From Streptomyces sp. MNU76 (GTDB taxonomy: Bacteria; Actinomycetota; Actinomycetes; Streptomycetales; Streptomycetaceae), in NCBI RefSeq assembly GCF_020982545.1, contig NZ_JAJKLK010000021.1, positions 186,001-250,000 of the forward strand: a DNA stretch of 64,000 nt. Direction: 5' to 3'. Of this stretch, positions 25,633-34,723 are shown piece by piece; position 1 is the stretch's first letter; each line of letters opens with the position of its first letter. A program made the position numbers and the translations under genes. Below the pieces are notes generated by a model. The model saw nothing but the letters and a program-made list of their open reading frames with translations, was not told the origin of the DNA and made no database searches.

Positions 25633-27147
25633 GTGACCACCACGACCGACCTGGTGTCGTACGAGGACGCGCTGGCGTCGTACGACCCCGTCATGGGCCT
25701 TGAGGTCCATGTCGAACTCGGCACCAAGACGAAGATGTTCTGCGGCTGTTCGACCGAACTCGGTCAGGATGCCAACACGCAGACCTGCCCCACCTGCCTC
25801 GGCCTGCCCGGCGCGCTCCCGGTCGTCAACGCGATCGGCGTCGAGTCGGCGATCAAGATCGGTCTCGCGCTGAACTGCGAGATCGCCGAGTGGTGCCGCT
25901 TCGCCCGGAAGAACTACTTCTATCCGGACATGCCGAAGAACTTCCAGACCTCCCAGTACGACGAGCCGATCGCCTTCAACGGCTACCTCGACGTGCAGCT
26001 GGAGGACGGCGAGACCTTCCGCGTGGAGATCGAGCGCGCCCACATGGAGGAGGACACCGGCAAGTCGACGCACGTCGGCGGTGCCACCGGCCGCATCCAC
26101 GGTGCCTCGCACTCGCTCCTCGACTACAACCGCGCGGGCATCCCGCTCATCGAGATCGTCACCAAGCCGATCGAGGGCGCGGGCGAGCGCGCTCCCGAGG
26201 TCGCCAAGGCGTACGTCCGTGAGCTGCGCGAGGTCATCAAGGCGCTCGGCGTCTCCGAGGCCCGGATGGAGATGGGCCAGATGCGCTGCGACGTGAACCT
26301 GTCGCTGCGCCCGCACGGCACCGAGAAGTTCGGTACGCGTTCGGAGACGAAGAACGTCAACTCGCTGCGGTCCGTCGAGCGCGCCGCCCGCTTCGAGATC
26401 CAGCGGCACGCTGCCGTACTGTCGTCCGGCGGGACGATCATCCAGGAGACCCGGCACTTCCACGAGGACACGGGGTCCACGACCTCGGGCCGTGTGAAGG
26501 AGGAGGCCGAGGACTACCGGTACTTCCCCGAGCCGGACCTCGTACCGGTGGCCCCCTCGCGCGAGTGGGTCGAGGAGCTGCGGGCCGCGCTGCCCGAGCT
26601 GCCCCTGGTCCGCCGCAACCGGCTCCGTGAGGAGTGGGGCATCAGTGGCACCGACATGCAGGCCATCCTCAATGCCGGCGCGCTGGAGCCGATCGTCGCC
26701 ACCATCGAGGCCGGGGCGGACGCCGCCTCCGCCCGCAAGTGGTGGATGGGCGAGCTGGCCCGCAGCGCGAACGAGTCGGGCAAGGCGCTGGACGAGCTGG
26801 CCATCACGCCGCAGCAGGTCGCCCGCGTCACCGAGCTGGTCACGAAGGGCGACCTGAACGACAAGCTCGCCCGGCAGGTCATCGAGGGCGTCCTCGCGGG
26901 CGAAGGCACCCCGGACGAGGTCGTCGACAAGCGCGGTCTGAAGGTCGTCTCCGACGAGGGTGCCCTGACGACGGCGGTCGAGGAGGCCATCGCGGGCAAC
27001 CCGGCCATCGCGGACAAGATCCGCGGCGGCAAGGTGGCCGCGGCCGGTGCCCTGGTCGGCGCGGTCATGAAGGCCACGCGCGGTCAGGCGGACGCGGCTC
27101 GCGTCAAGGAGCTGATCCTGGAGAAGCTGGGCGTCGGCGAGGGCTGA
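25633..27147 (+). CDS. gatB: Aspartyl/glutamyl-tRNA amidotransferase subunit B
   Basis: A 504-residue subunit that phosphorylates and transamidates the mischarged tRNA. The cradle domain starts YDPVMGLEVHVEL; a zinc site is formed by FCGCST and TCPTCLG; the kinase core contains RKNYFYPDMPKNFQTSQYD and GQMRCDVN. The C-terminal YqeY-like tail (VEEAIAGNPAIADKIRGGK) binds tRNA. GTG at 25633 follows GAGAGGGAAG. It is last in the operon and is followed by a 12-bp hairpin. Confidence 0.96.
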   Translation: MTTTTDLVSYEDALASYDPVMGLEVHVELGTKTKMFCGCSTELGQDANTQTCPTCLGLPGALPVVNAIGVESAIKIGLALNCEIAEWCRFARKNYFYPDMPKNFQTSQYDEPIAFNGYLDVQLEDGETFRVEIERAHMEEDTGKSTHVGGATGRIHGASHSLLDYNRAGIPLIEIVTKPIEGAGERAPEVAKAYVRELREVIKALGVSEARMEMGQMRCDVNLSLRPHGTEKFGTRSETKNVNSLRSVERAARFEIQRHAAVLSSGGTIIQETRHFHEDTGSTTSGRVKEEAEDYRYFPEPDLVPVAPSREWVEELRAALPELPLVRRNRLREEWGISGTDMQAILNAGALEPIVATIEAGADAASARKWWMGELARSANESGKALDELAITPQQVARVTELVTKGDLNDKLARQVIEGVLAGEGTPDEVVDKRGLKVVSDEGALTTAVEEAIAGNPAIADKIRGGKVAAAGALVGAVMKATRGQADAARVKELILEKLGVGEG

Positions 27148-27172
27148 ACGCGACAGCGGCTCCCCGCGTATT

Positions 27173-27211
27173 CCTGAGGGCGGCACATCACTGCGATGGG
27201 CCGCCCTCAGG
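27173..27211. terminator. Hairpin after the gat operon
   Basis: CCTGAGGGCGGC (27173-27184) pairs perfectly with GCCGCCCTCAGG (27200-27211) around a 15-nt loop, 25 bp after the gatB stop. There is no T-run, which is normal for streptomycete terminators. Confidence 0.75.
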
Positions 27212-27371
27212 CGTGTCACGACGGTGACACGGGGCGACAGAGTGCCGCCGTTTGTTCTGTGAGGTGCCTCGCATCCCATGTGAGGAGCCCCTCAAAGGGG
27301 CCAAACGATCAGATTGTGGTGCAAGAGTTGCCAGGAATTGTCCATGTCTCCCCTCCCCAGGAGCACAATCC

Positions 27372-29609
27372 GTGGCAGCCCTCGCGCGCTGGTGTGTCCG
27401 GCACCGTCTTGTCGCCGTCCTCCTGTGGCTTCTCGCCTTCGCCGGCACGGCCGCCGGCGCCGCCGCCGCGGGAGCCGCGTACTCGAACGACTACAAGACC
27501 CCCGGAACCGAGTCCAGCCGCGCCACCGAGCTGCTGAACGAGGGCTTCCCGGGCGTCACCGGGGACAGCGCCACCGTCGTCTGGCACACGAGCGACCAGG
27601 TCGGGAGTGTGCGGGCCGCCGCCGTCGAGCAGACGATGACCCGCACCCTCGCCGAGATCGCCGACCTGCCCGGCGTCGCCGCCGTGACCGACCCCTACGA
27701 CGGCGTCGACGGCGGCCGGATCAGCGAGGACGGCCGCACGGCGTACGCCACCGTCACCTTCGACCAGCCGGCCGAGGACGTGGACAAGGCGCAGGCCGAG
27801 GCCGTCGTCGACACGGCGAAGTCCGCCGAGAGCGACGGGCTCCAGGTGGAGCTGGGCGGCACGTCGATCGGGCTCACCGAGACCTCCGGCGGGCATCTCG
27901 CCGAGATCGTCGGGGTGCTGGTCGCCGCCGTGGTCCTCTTCCTGGCGTTCGGTTCGCTCGCCGCCAGTCTGCTGCCGCTCGCGACCGCCCTGGTCAGCGT
28001 GGGCACCGCCTATGCCGGGATCACCCTGCTCGGGCACGCGATGACGGTCGCCGACTTCGCGCCCATGCTGGGCACCCTCATCGGCCTCGGCGTCGGCATC
28101 GACTACGCGCTGTTCATCGTGACCCGGCACCGCCGAGGGCTGAAGCGGGGCCTGTCCGTCGAGGAGGCCGCGCGCAGCGCCGTCGCGACCACCGGACGGG
28201 CCGTGGTCTTCGCCGGCGCCACGGTCTGCATAGCCCTGCTCGGGATGCTGATCCTGCGGCTCGGCTTCCTCAACGGTGTCGCGATCGCCGCCTCCCTCAC
28301 CGTGGTCCTCACCGTCGCCGCCTCCGTGACGCTGCTGCCGGCCCTGCTGTCGTTCATCGGCATGCGGGCGCTGAGCCGCCGCGAACGCCGCCGCCTCGCC
28401 GAGCACGGCCCCGAGCCCGAGCTGCCCACGGGCTTCGCCGCCCGCTGGTCCGCCTTCGTCGAACGGCACCCCAAGAAGCTCGGCGCCATCGCCCTCGTCG
28501 TCATGACCCTGCTGGCCCTGCCCACCCTCGGACTGCGCCTCGGCACCTCCGACCAGGGCAACGACCCGAAGACGACGACCACCCGCCAGGCCTACGACCT
28601 CCTCGCCGAGGGCTTCGGGCCCGGCGTGAACGGCCCTCTGACCCTGGTCACCGAGGTCGACGGCGCCGCCGACAAGCTCGCCCTCGACCACCTCGACACC
28701 ACGCTCAGGGCCACCGAGGGCGTCTCGGCGGTGACCCCGGTGACCTTCAGCGCCGACGGCGACACCGCGTACCTCACCGTCGTACCCGACTCCGCCCCGC
28801 AGTCCGCGAGGACCAGCGAGCTGGTCGAACGACTGCGCGACGCGGTGCTGCCGCGTGCCGAGACCGGCACCTCCCTCGATCTGCACGTCGGCGGGATGAC
28901 CGCCGGATACGACGACTTCGCGGACGTCATCGTCGGCAAGCTCCCGCTGTTCGTCGGCGTCGTCATCGGCCTCGGCTGTCTGCTGCTCCTGCTCGCCTTC
29001 CGGTCCGTCGGGATACCGCTCAAGGCCGCCGCGATGAACGTGGCCGCCGTCGCCGCCGCGTTCGGCGTGGTCGTCGCGGTCTTCCAGTGGGGCTGGGGGA
29101 GCGAACTGCTCGGCCTCGGCCGGGCCGGGCCCATCGAACCCTTCCTCCCCGTGATCATGGTCTCGGTCCTCTTCGGGCTCTCCATGGACTACCAGGTCTT
29201 CCTGGTCAGCCGGATGTACGAGGAGTGGCTGGAGACCGGCGACAACCGGCGCGCGGTCCGGGTCGGCCTCGCCGAGACCAGCCGGGTGATCAACTCCGCG
29301 GCGGTCATCATGATCTCCGTCTTCCTCGCCTTCGTGCTCAGCGGCGACCGTGTGATCGCCATGTTCGGCATCGCGCTCGCCGCCGCCGTCGCCCTGGACG
29401 CCTTCGTCCTGCGGACACTCCTCGTCCCCGCCCTCATGCACCTGCTCGGCGGCGCCAACTGGTGGCTGCCGCGCTGGCTCGACCGCCGCATGCCCCGCAT
29501 CAGCATCGAACCGCCCGAGACCCGCGCCGCCCATGAGAGGCTCGCGGACGTCGTGGTGGAAGATGTGGAGAAGGAGCGGCCGACGGATGTACGCGATATC
29601 CCTGGGTGA
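27372..29609 (+). CDS. MMPL-family (RND-type) transporter
   Basis: A 745-residue membrane protein with the two-fold RND/MMPL plan: a helix at the N-terminus, a soluble domain, a five-helix bundle, a second helix after GFAARWSAFVERHPKK, a second soluble domain and a final five-helix bundle. The MMPL signature GVGIDYALFIVTRHR lies in the first bundle and FGLSMDYQVFLVSRMYEEW in the second. These pumps export lipids or hydrophobic compounds with proton energy; the substrate is unknown. GTG 27372 is preferred because AGGAG lies 8 bases upstream. Confidence 0.88.
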   Translation: MAALARWCVRHRLVAVLLWLLAFAGTAAGAAAAGAAYSNDYKTPGTESSRATELLNEGFPGVTGDSATVVWHTSDQVGSVRAAAVEQTMTRTLAEIADLPGVAAVTDPYDGVDGGRISEDGRTAYATVTFDQPAEDVDKAQAEAVVDTAKSAESDGLQVELGGTSIGLTETSGGHLAEIVGVLVAAVVLFLAFGSLAASLLPLATALVSVGTAYAGITLLGHAMTVADFAPMLGTLIGLGVGIDYALFIVTRHRRGLKRGLSVEEAARSAVATTGRAVVFAGATVCIALLGMLILRLGFLNGVAIAASLTVVLTVAASVTLLPALLSFIGMRALSRRERRRLAEHGPEPELPTGFAARWSAFVERHPKKLGAIALVVMTLLALPTLGLRLGTSDQGNDPKTTTTRQAYDLLAEGFGPGVNGPLTLVTEVDGAADKLALDHLDTTLRATEGVSAVTPVTFSADGDTAYLTVVPDSAPQSARTSELVERLRDAVLPRAETGTSLDLHVGGMTAGYDDFADVIVGKLPLFVGVVIGLGCLLLLLAFRSVGIPLKAAAMNVAAVAAAFGVVVAVFQWGWGSELLGLGRAGPIEPFLPVIMVSVLFGLSMDYQVFLVSRMYEEWLETGDNRRAVRVGLAETSRVINSAAVIMISVFLAFVLSGDRVIAMFGIALAAAVALDAFVLRTLLVPALMHLLGGANWWLPRWLDRRMPRISIEPPETRAAHERLADVVVEDVEKERPTDVRDIPG

Positions 29610-30162
29610 CGACGGAGCGCAACTGCGGCCCCTGGAGCCCTGGCACGCCGAGGAGTTCCTCGCCCACCTGGAGCGGGGACGGGACTTCATCAACCAGTAC
29701 GTCCCCTTCGGGCAGACCGCCACGGACGTCGAGGGCGCGCGCGCCGTCCTCCAGCGGTACGCCGACATGCGCTCCGCCGACACCGGCTCCCTGCACGGGA
29801 TCTGGCTGGACGGCAAGCTCGTCGGCGGGGTCCTCTTCCTCAACTTCGACGCGGAGAACGCCAACTGCGAGGTCGGCTGCTGGCTGGAGCCCGCCGGCAC
29901 CGGACGGGGACTGGTCACCCGCGCGATGCGGATCCTCATCGACTGGGCCGTGGACGTCCGGGACATCCACCGCGTCGAATGGATCGCTGCCACCGGCAAC
30001 ACGGCGAGTCTGAACGTGGCCCGGCGGCTCGGCATGGTGAGGGACGGGGTGCAGCGCGAGAGATATCCCCACCGGGGTGTCCGGCACGACTTGGAGATAT
30101 GGTCCGTCCTGGCGCCCGAATGGCGTGCGGAACGCGCTCGCGTTGCTCACAGCGAGCGTTAA
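29587..30162 (+). CDS. GNAT acetyltransferase, RimJ/RimL type
   Basis: A 191-residue N-acetyltransferase. The fold is recognisable from LRPLEPWHAEEFLAHLERG, the beta-bulge strand YVPF..., the pyrophosphate loop region EVGCWLEPAGTGRGLVTRAMRILIDWA, and NTASLNVARRLGMVRDGVQRE. That arrangement fits protein N-terminal or ribosomal-protein acetylation, but the substrate is not predictable. It overlaps the transporter gene by 23 nt and has AAGGAGCGG upstream of its ATG. Confidence 0.82.
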   Translation: MYAISLGDDGAQLRPLEPWHAEEFLAHLERGRDFINQYVPFGQTATDVEGARAVLQRYADMRSADTGSLHGIWLDGKLVGGVLFLNFDAENANCEVGCWLEPAGTGRGLVTRAMRILIDWAVDVRDIHRVEWIAATGNTASLNVARRLGMVRDGVQRERYPHRGVRHDLEIWSVLAPEWRAERARVAHSER

Positions 30163-30197
30163 GAAACCTCTCAGACAACATTCGTACGGTGCGAGGT

Positions 30198-30812
30198 ATG
30201 GGAACCAAGACAGTTGACGAGACCGGGGCCGACACGGGCGCCGAGGCCAGGAACGACGACGAGTCGGTGAAGGGCACCGACGTCACCAAGGAGGACGCGG
30301 CCCGGGAGGAGACCGCGACGCCGGCCGGCGACTCGGTCGAGACCGACGGCGCCGACGCCTCCGACGAGGCCGCAGAGTTCGACGAGGAGTTCCCGCCGGC
30401 CACCGCGAAGGCGACGCCGGGCGTCGGTCAGGGTGCCGCCGGCATCGTGTCGGTGGTGCTGGGCCTCGTCTCCCTGACGGGCGGCTGGGTCGGCACCGTC
30501 GCCTCCGCGCGTGAGGAGATCACCGGGCAGCTGGAGATGCAGGCCGCGACGAACGCGACCGTCGCCACCCAGCTCCAGGCCGTCTACGGCGACGCCTGGC
30601 AGGCCTCCGCCCTGTGGGGCGGCATCTTCGCGCTGGTCGGCCTGATCGTCGGCGTGGCCGTGCTGGTGCGGCCCGCGTTCGGCGACCCCGACCAGGTACA
30701 GGCACCGTGGATCAAGTCGGTCGCCTGGGCCGGTGTCTCGGTCGGCTTCATCGGGCTGGTGCTGGCCGCCCTGAAGTACTCCGACCTCCTGCTCGCACTG
30801 CCGAAGACCTGA
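30198..30812 (+). CDS. Acidic-tailed membrane protein, unknown
   Basis: A 204-residue protein of unrecognised family. The first 75 residues are highly acidic and Thr/Ala-rich (for example SVETDGADASDEAAEFDEEF), likely disordered. The rest has three or four hydrophobic segments: GAAGIVSVVLGLVSLTGGWVG, LWGGIFALVGLIVGVAVLV and WAGVSVGFIGLVLAALKYS. A charged segment with EEITGQLEMQAATNATVATQ lies between helices 1 and 2. A GAGG precedes the ATG. The gene ends at a very strong hairpin. Confidence 0.7.
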   Translation: MGTKTVDETGADTGAEARNDDESVKGTDVTKEDAAREETATPAGDSVETDGADASDEAAEFDEEFPPATAKATPGVGQGAAGIVSVVLGLVSLTGGWVGTVASAREEITGQLEMQAATNATVATQLQAVYGDAWQASALWGGIFALVGLIVGVAVLVRPAFGDPDQVQAPWIKSVAWAGVSVGFIGLVLAALKYSDLLLALPKT

Positions 30813-30848
30813 CGCGCCCGCCCGGTCCGGGCGGAGCGGCTGCTTCTG

Positions 30849-30898
30849 AGGGGCCCTAGGCCCGCCGTAGGCATACCTACGGCGGGCCTAAGGCCCCT
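30849..30898. terminator. 22-bp hairpin terminator
   Basis: TAGGCCCGCCGTAGG (30857-30871) pairs perfectly with CCTACGGCGGGCCTA (30876-30890) around CATA. After one C-A mismatch the stem continues seven more pairs (AGGGGCC with GGCCCCT). It ends the preceding membrane-protein gene. Confidence 0.88.
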
Positions 30899-31007
30899 CC
30901 CGCGTTCAAGATGCGGAACTCTCCCGATGTGACGCACCCCCCTCACGGACGAAGGTTGAGGCATCGCGGCAAGCGAGCCGAGACCGACGCTTCACGAGGG
31001 GTAACAG

Positions 31008-31175
31008 ATGTTCGAGTACGAGCTCCAGCAGATCCGTTCCGCCGAGCTGATCCGCGAGGCCGAGCAGTACCGCCGGGTCCGCGCGGCCCGCCGCGCCCGC
31101 CGCGAGGAACGGGACACGGAACACGGAGGGCATGGTGAACGCCCACGCAGGCTCCGTTTCCTCCGCGCCGCGTGA
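31008..31175 (+). CDS. 55-aa basic small protein
   Basis: The product begins MFEYELQQIRSAELIREAEQ, one amphipathic helix, and continues as an arginine-rich stretch (RRVRAARRARREER). GAGGGG lies about 8 bases before the ATG. Very similar short proteins are common in streptomycete genomes as hypothetical genes, from recall. The charge pattern suggests nucleic-acid or membrane-surface binding, but nothing specific can be claimed. It lies just ahead of the large LuxR-type gene. Confidence 0.6.
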   Translation: MFEYELQQIRSAELIREAEQYRRVRAARRARREERDTEHGGHGERPRRLRFLRAA

Positions 31176-31217
31176 ACGCGGGGCGTGGGGGACATGGGGC
31201 GTGAGCCCATGCCGCCG

Positions 31218-31247
31218 AGGGGTGCGGGGAACCGCGCGAGCGACCCC
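31218..31247. repeat. Diverged half of the intergenic palindrome
   Basis: AGGGGTGCGGGGAACCGCGC followed by GAGCGACCCC differs at about four positions from the right arm of the repeat at 17276-17305. No matching left arm was found nearby, so this looks like a decayed single arm. Confidence 0.55.
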
Positions 31248-31331
31248 GCACCACCCACGGCCGCCCCGCAACCGGACTTCCCGGGCTCTGCTGCGGGAAA
31301 ATTCGGTGCCCGAGTGTCCGAGGGCCGTGCG

Positions 31332-34300
31332 ATGCTCGGCGCTGTGGAGACCAGGTCCGTCAGTCCGGTGTTCGTGGGGCGTACCGACGAACTGAAGGTG
31401 TTGCGCGAGGCATTGACCCGCGCCGATGGAGGCGCCGCGAACGCGGCGGGGAACGGGGAGACGGGGAAATCGGGGGCGGCGGGGCGGCGGCCCGCAGGCA
31501 CTGCTGCTCGGCGGGGAGGCCGGGGTCGGCAAGACCCGCCTGGTCGAGGAGTTCACCGGTGAGGCCGCGCGCGGGGGCGCGGTCGTCGCCCTCGGCGGCT
31601 GCGTCGAGATCGGTGCCGACGGCCTGCCCTACGCACCCTTCTCCACCGCGCTGCGCGCCCTGCGCCGCAGCCTGCCCGACGAACTGGCCACCGCGGCCGC
31701 CGGCCAGGAACAGGAACTGGCCCGGCTGCTGCCCGAGTTGGGCGAGACCTCGCGCGCACGGCACGACGAGGAGGGCACCGCGCGCCTCTTCGAACTCACC
31801 GCCCGCCTGCTGGAACGCCTCGCCACCGACCGCACGATCGTCCTCGTCCTGGAGGACCTGCACTGGGCCGACGCCTCCACCCGCCACCTCCTCTCCTACC
31901 TCCTGCGCACGCTGCGCACCGGCCGCCTCGTCGTCCTCGCCACCTACCGTTCCGACGACATCCACCGCCGCCACCCGCTGCGCCCCCTCCTCGCCGAACT
32001 CGACCGCCTGCGCACCGTCCGCCGCGTCGAACTGCGCCGCTTCAACCGCGCCGAGGTCGGCCACCAACTCGCCGGCATCCTCGCCACCGAACCCGAACCG
32101 GAGCGCGTGGACGAGATCTTCGACCGCTCCGACGGCAACGCCTTCTTCGTCGAGGAACTCGCCGTCGCCGTCCACGACGGCGGCTGCCCCGGCCTCACCG
32201 ACTCCCTGCGTGACCTGCTCCTCGTCCGCGTCGAACGGCTCCCCGAGGACGCCCAGCGGATCGCCCGCATCGTCGCCGAGGGCGGTTCCACCGTGGAGTA
32301 CGCCCTGCTCGCCGCCGTCGCCGGGCTCCCCGAGGACGACCTCATCGAGGCCCTGCGGGCCGCCGTCGGCGCCAACATCCTGCTCGCCGCCCCCGGCGGC
32401 GACGGCTACCGCTTCCGCCACTCCCTGGTCCGCGAGGCTGTCAGCGACGACCTGCTGCCCGGCGAACGCTCCCGCCTCAACCGCCGCTACGCCGAGGCCC
32501 TGGAGGCCGACCCGGCCCTCGTCCCCACCGACGGCCGCGCCACCCGCCTGGCCAGCTACTGGTACCACGCCCACGACGCGGCCAAGGCCCTGCCCGCCGT
32601 CCTCGACGCCTCCGCCGAGGCCCGCTCCCGGCACGCCCACGCCGAGCAACTACGCCTCCTGGAGCGGGCGATGGAGCTCTGGGACACCGCCCCCGAACCC
32701 GTACGAGCCTCCCTCCGCCCCGTCGACTACACCGAGGTCTACCCGCCCTGCGGCTGCGACCCCGCCACCACCCCGCTGCACTACCTCGACCTCATGGCCG
32801 AGGCTGCGGTCGCCGGACGGCTGTGCGGAGAGCGGGAACGGGCCATGCGGATCACCCGGCGCGCACTGGACCTGCTCGCGGACGGGGGCGACCCGCTGCG
32901 CACCGCCTGGTTCTGGGTCCAGCGCTCCATGCTGACCGAGGGTCTCGCCCGGGGCGACGGCTGGAAGGAACTCGCCACCGCCCAGGAACTCGTCCGCGGA
33001 CTGCCGCCCTCCGAGGTGCACGCCGAGGTGCTCTCCCGGGTGGCCGGCTGGTCGATGCTGCACGCCCCCGGCCCCGACGCCCTCTCCGACGCCCAGCGCG
33101 CCGTCGACTACGCCCGCATGGTGGGCGCCGAGGACATCGAGCTCAACGCCCGCCTCACCCTCGGCGGCCTGATGGTCGACGCCGGTGACGTCGAGACGGG
33201 CATCGAGGTGATGGAGGAGGTCCGCCGCCGAGCCCTCGAACGCGGCCCCGCCGTCGTCGTCGGCCGCTCCTATGTGAACATCCCGTCCTGCCTGGAGGGC
33301 ATCGGCCGCTCCCAGGAAGCCGTGCGCCTGCTGAAGGAAGGCATCGACGTCACCCGACGCCGCGGCCTGCTGGAGTCCGAGGCCTGGGTCTGGGGCAACC
33401 TCGCCGAGTCCCTGCTCTCCCTGGGCCGATGGGACGAGGCCCTGGAAGCGGTGCGGAAGGCCCAGAACGTCGTCTCCAGCCACAAGCCCCGAGGCCTCAG
33501 CACCCTCATCCACGCCTCCGTCGCCCTCGCCCGCGGCGACGTCGCCGAGGCCCGCGGCCAACTGGCCGCCGCCCGCGGCCATTACGGTCACCACAACCCC
33601 ATGCCCCAGAACGACCTGCCGCTCTCCTTCCTCGCCCTCGGCATCGCCGCCGCCGAGGGCCGACTCATGGACGCCCGCACGGAACTGACCCGCGTCCTCG
33701 ACACCGGCTTCGCCGTCGGCACCCAGCGCTACGCCTGGCCCCTGCTGCTCACCGCCGCCACCGCCGAGGCCGACGCCCGCGCCCTGGCGGCCGCCGGGCC
33801 CGGCCGCGCTGAGGTCCTCGACCGGATCTTCACCGCGGTCAAGAAGCTCACCATCGGCTCACCGATCTGGCTCGCCCACGAGTGCTGGGTGCGAGCCGAG
33901 CTCCAGCGCGCCGAGGGCACGACGGCCCCCGACGTCTGGTCCGACGTCGTCACCGCCTTCGAGCCCCTGGAGCGGCCCTACGACCTCGCCCGCGTCCGGC
34001 ACCGCCTCGCCGAGGCCCTGCTGGCCGACGGCACCGACGACGAGGCCCGGGACCGCGCGACGGAACTCCTGCGGCTGGCCGCCGCCGTCGCGACCATCTC
34101 GGCGCCCGCCCCTAGCCGACGAGGTCGCCCTCCTCGCCCGCCGGGCCCGCCTCGCCCTGAGCCGCGCCCCCGAGCCGGCTCTCACCCCGCCGACCCCGTG
34201 GCCGCGCTCGGCCTCACCGACCGGGAGGACGACGTCCTCCGCCTGGTGGCCGTCGGCCGCACCAACCGCCAGATAGCCGAGGAACTCTTCATCTCCCCGA

Positions 34301-34431
34301 AGACGGCGAGCGTCCACGTCTCCAACATCCTCGCCAAGCTGGGCGTCTCCAGCAGGGGCGAGGCGGCGGCGGTGGCCCATCGTGTCGGACTGGCTCCGGC
34401 GGGGGCCGGAGAACGGCTGGCAGCGCGATGA
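31332..34431 (+). CDS. LuxR-type regulator with AAA ATPase domain (apparent frameshifts)
   Basis: A large ATP-dependent LuxR regulator of about 1,030 residues. Order: FVGRTDELKVLREAL at the N-terminus, Walker A GGEAGVGKTRL, Walker B IVLVLEDLHWAD, an alpha-helical repeat region, and a C-terminal helix-turn-helix (LTDREDDVLRLVAVGRTNRQIAEEL with SPKTASVHVSNIL). The N-terminus (from ATG 31332) lies in another frame than the body; the switch falls in G-rich DNA at 31440-31495. Between 34090 and 34188 the conserved segment HLGAR-LADEVALLARRARLALS is found in other frames, as if three single bases were lost; the net loss keeps frame. ATG 31426 could give a shorter protein lacking the first motif. 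Confidence 0.75.
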
Positions 34432-34511
34432 TGGTGGGGAGGACCGCCGAGGCTCCGCTGTTCGACCGGGACCGACCGCCCGCCGCCTCGTGGCCCTGGG
34501 GAGGGAACACG

Positions 34512-34715
34512 GTGTTCAACGCTTTCGAGGAACTGTTCGCACCTGGCCGCAAGCACACCCGTGACGAGGAGAACCGGCTGGCACTGACCCGCGAGGACGT
34601 CGGGGACAACGATCCGGGACGCGGACCGATAGACCTCGCGTCCGGGAAGGTCGTCGTACGCCCGCCCGAGCCCGTGGAAAAAGAGGCCGAGTCCGGCACG
34701 GCGGCCGAGGAGTAG
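34512..34715 (+). CDS. DUF6191-like small protein
   Basis: A 67-residue soluble protein starting MFNAFEELFAPGRKHTRDEE and containing DVGDNDPGRGPIDL and SGKVVVRPPEP, a pattern I recall from DUF6191 proteins of streptomycetes. No function is known. GTG at 34512 has GGAGGG seven bases ahead; a longer frame from 34428 lacks that. The C-terminus is acidic (EKEAESGTAAEE). It converges on the following lipoprotein gene with 8 bp between stops. Confidence 0.65.
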   Translation: MFNAFEELFAPGRKHTRDEENRLALTREDVGDNDPGRGPIDLASGKVVVRPPEPVEKEAESGTAAEE

Positions 34716-34723
34716 GGGGAGGC

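Noticed and set aside
27309..30035. A 908-codon minus-strand frame opposite the MMPL gene
   Set aside because: Antisense shadow without ribosome site or recognisable motifs.
17191..31247. Repeated palindromes considered as a CRISPR array
   Set aside because: Copies are kilobases apart, are inverted rather than direct repeats, and no spacers or cas genes exist.
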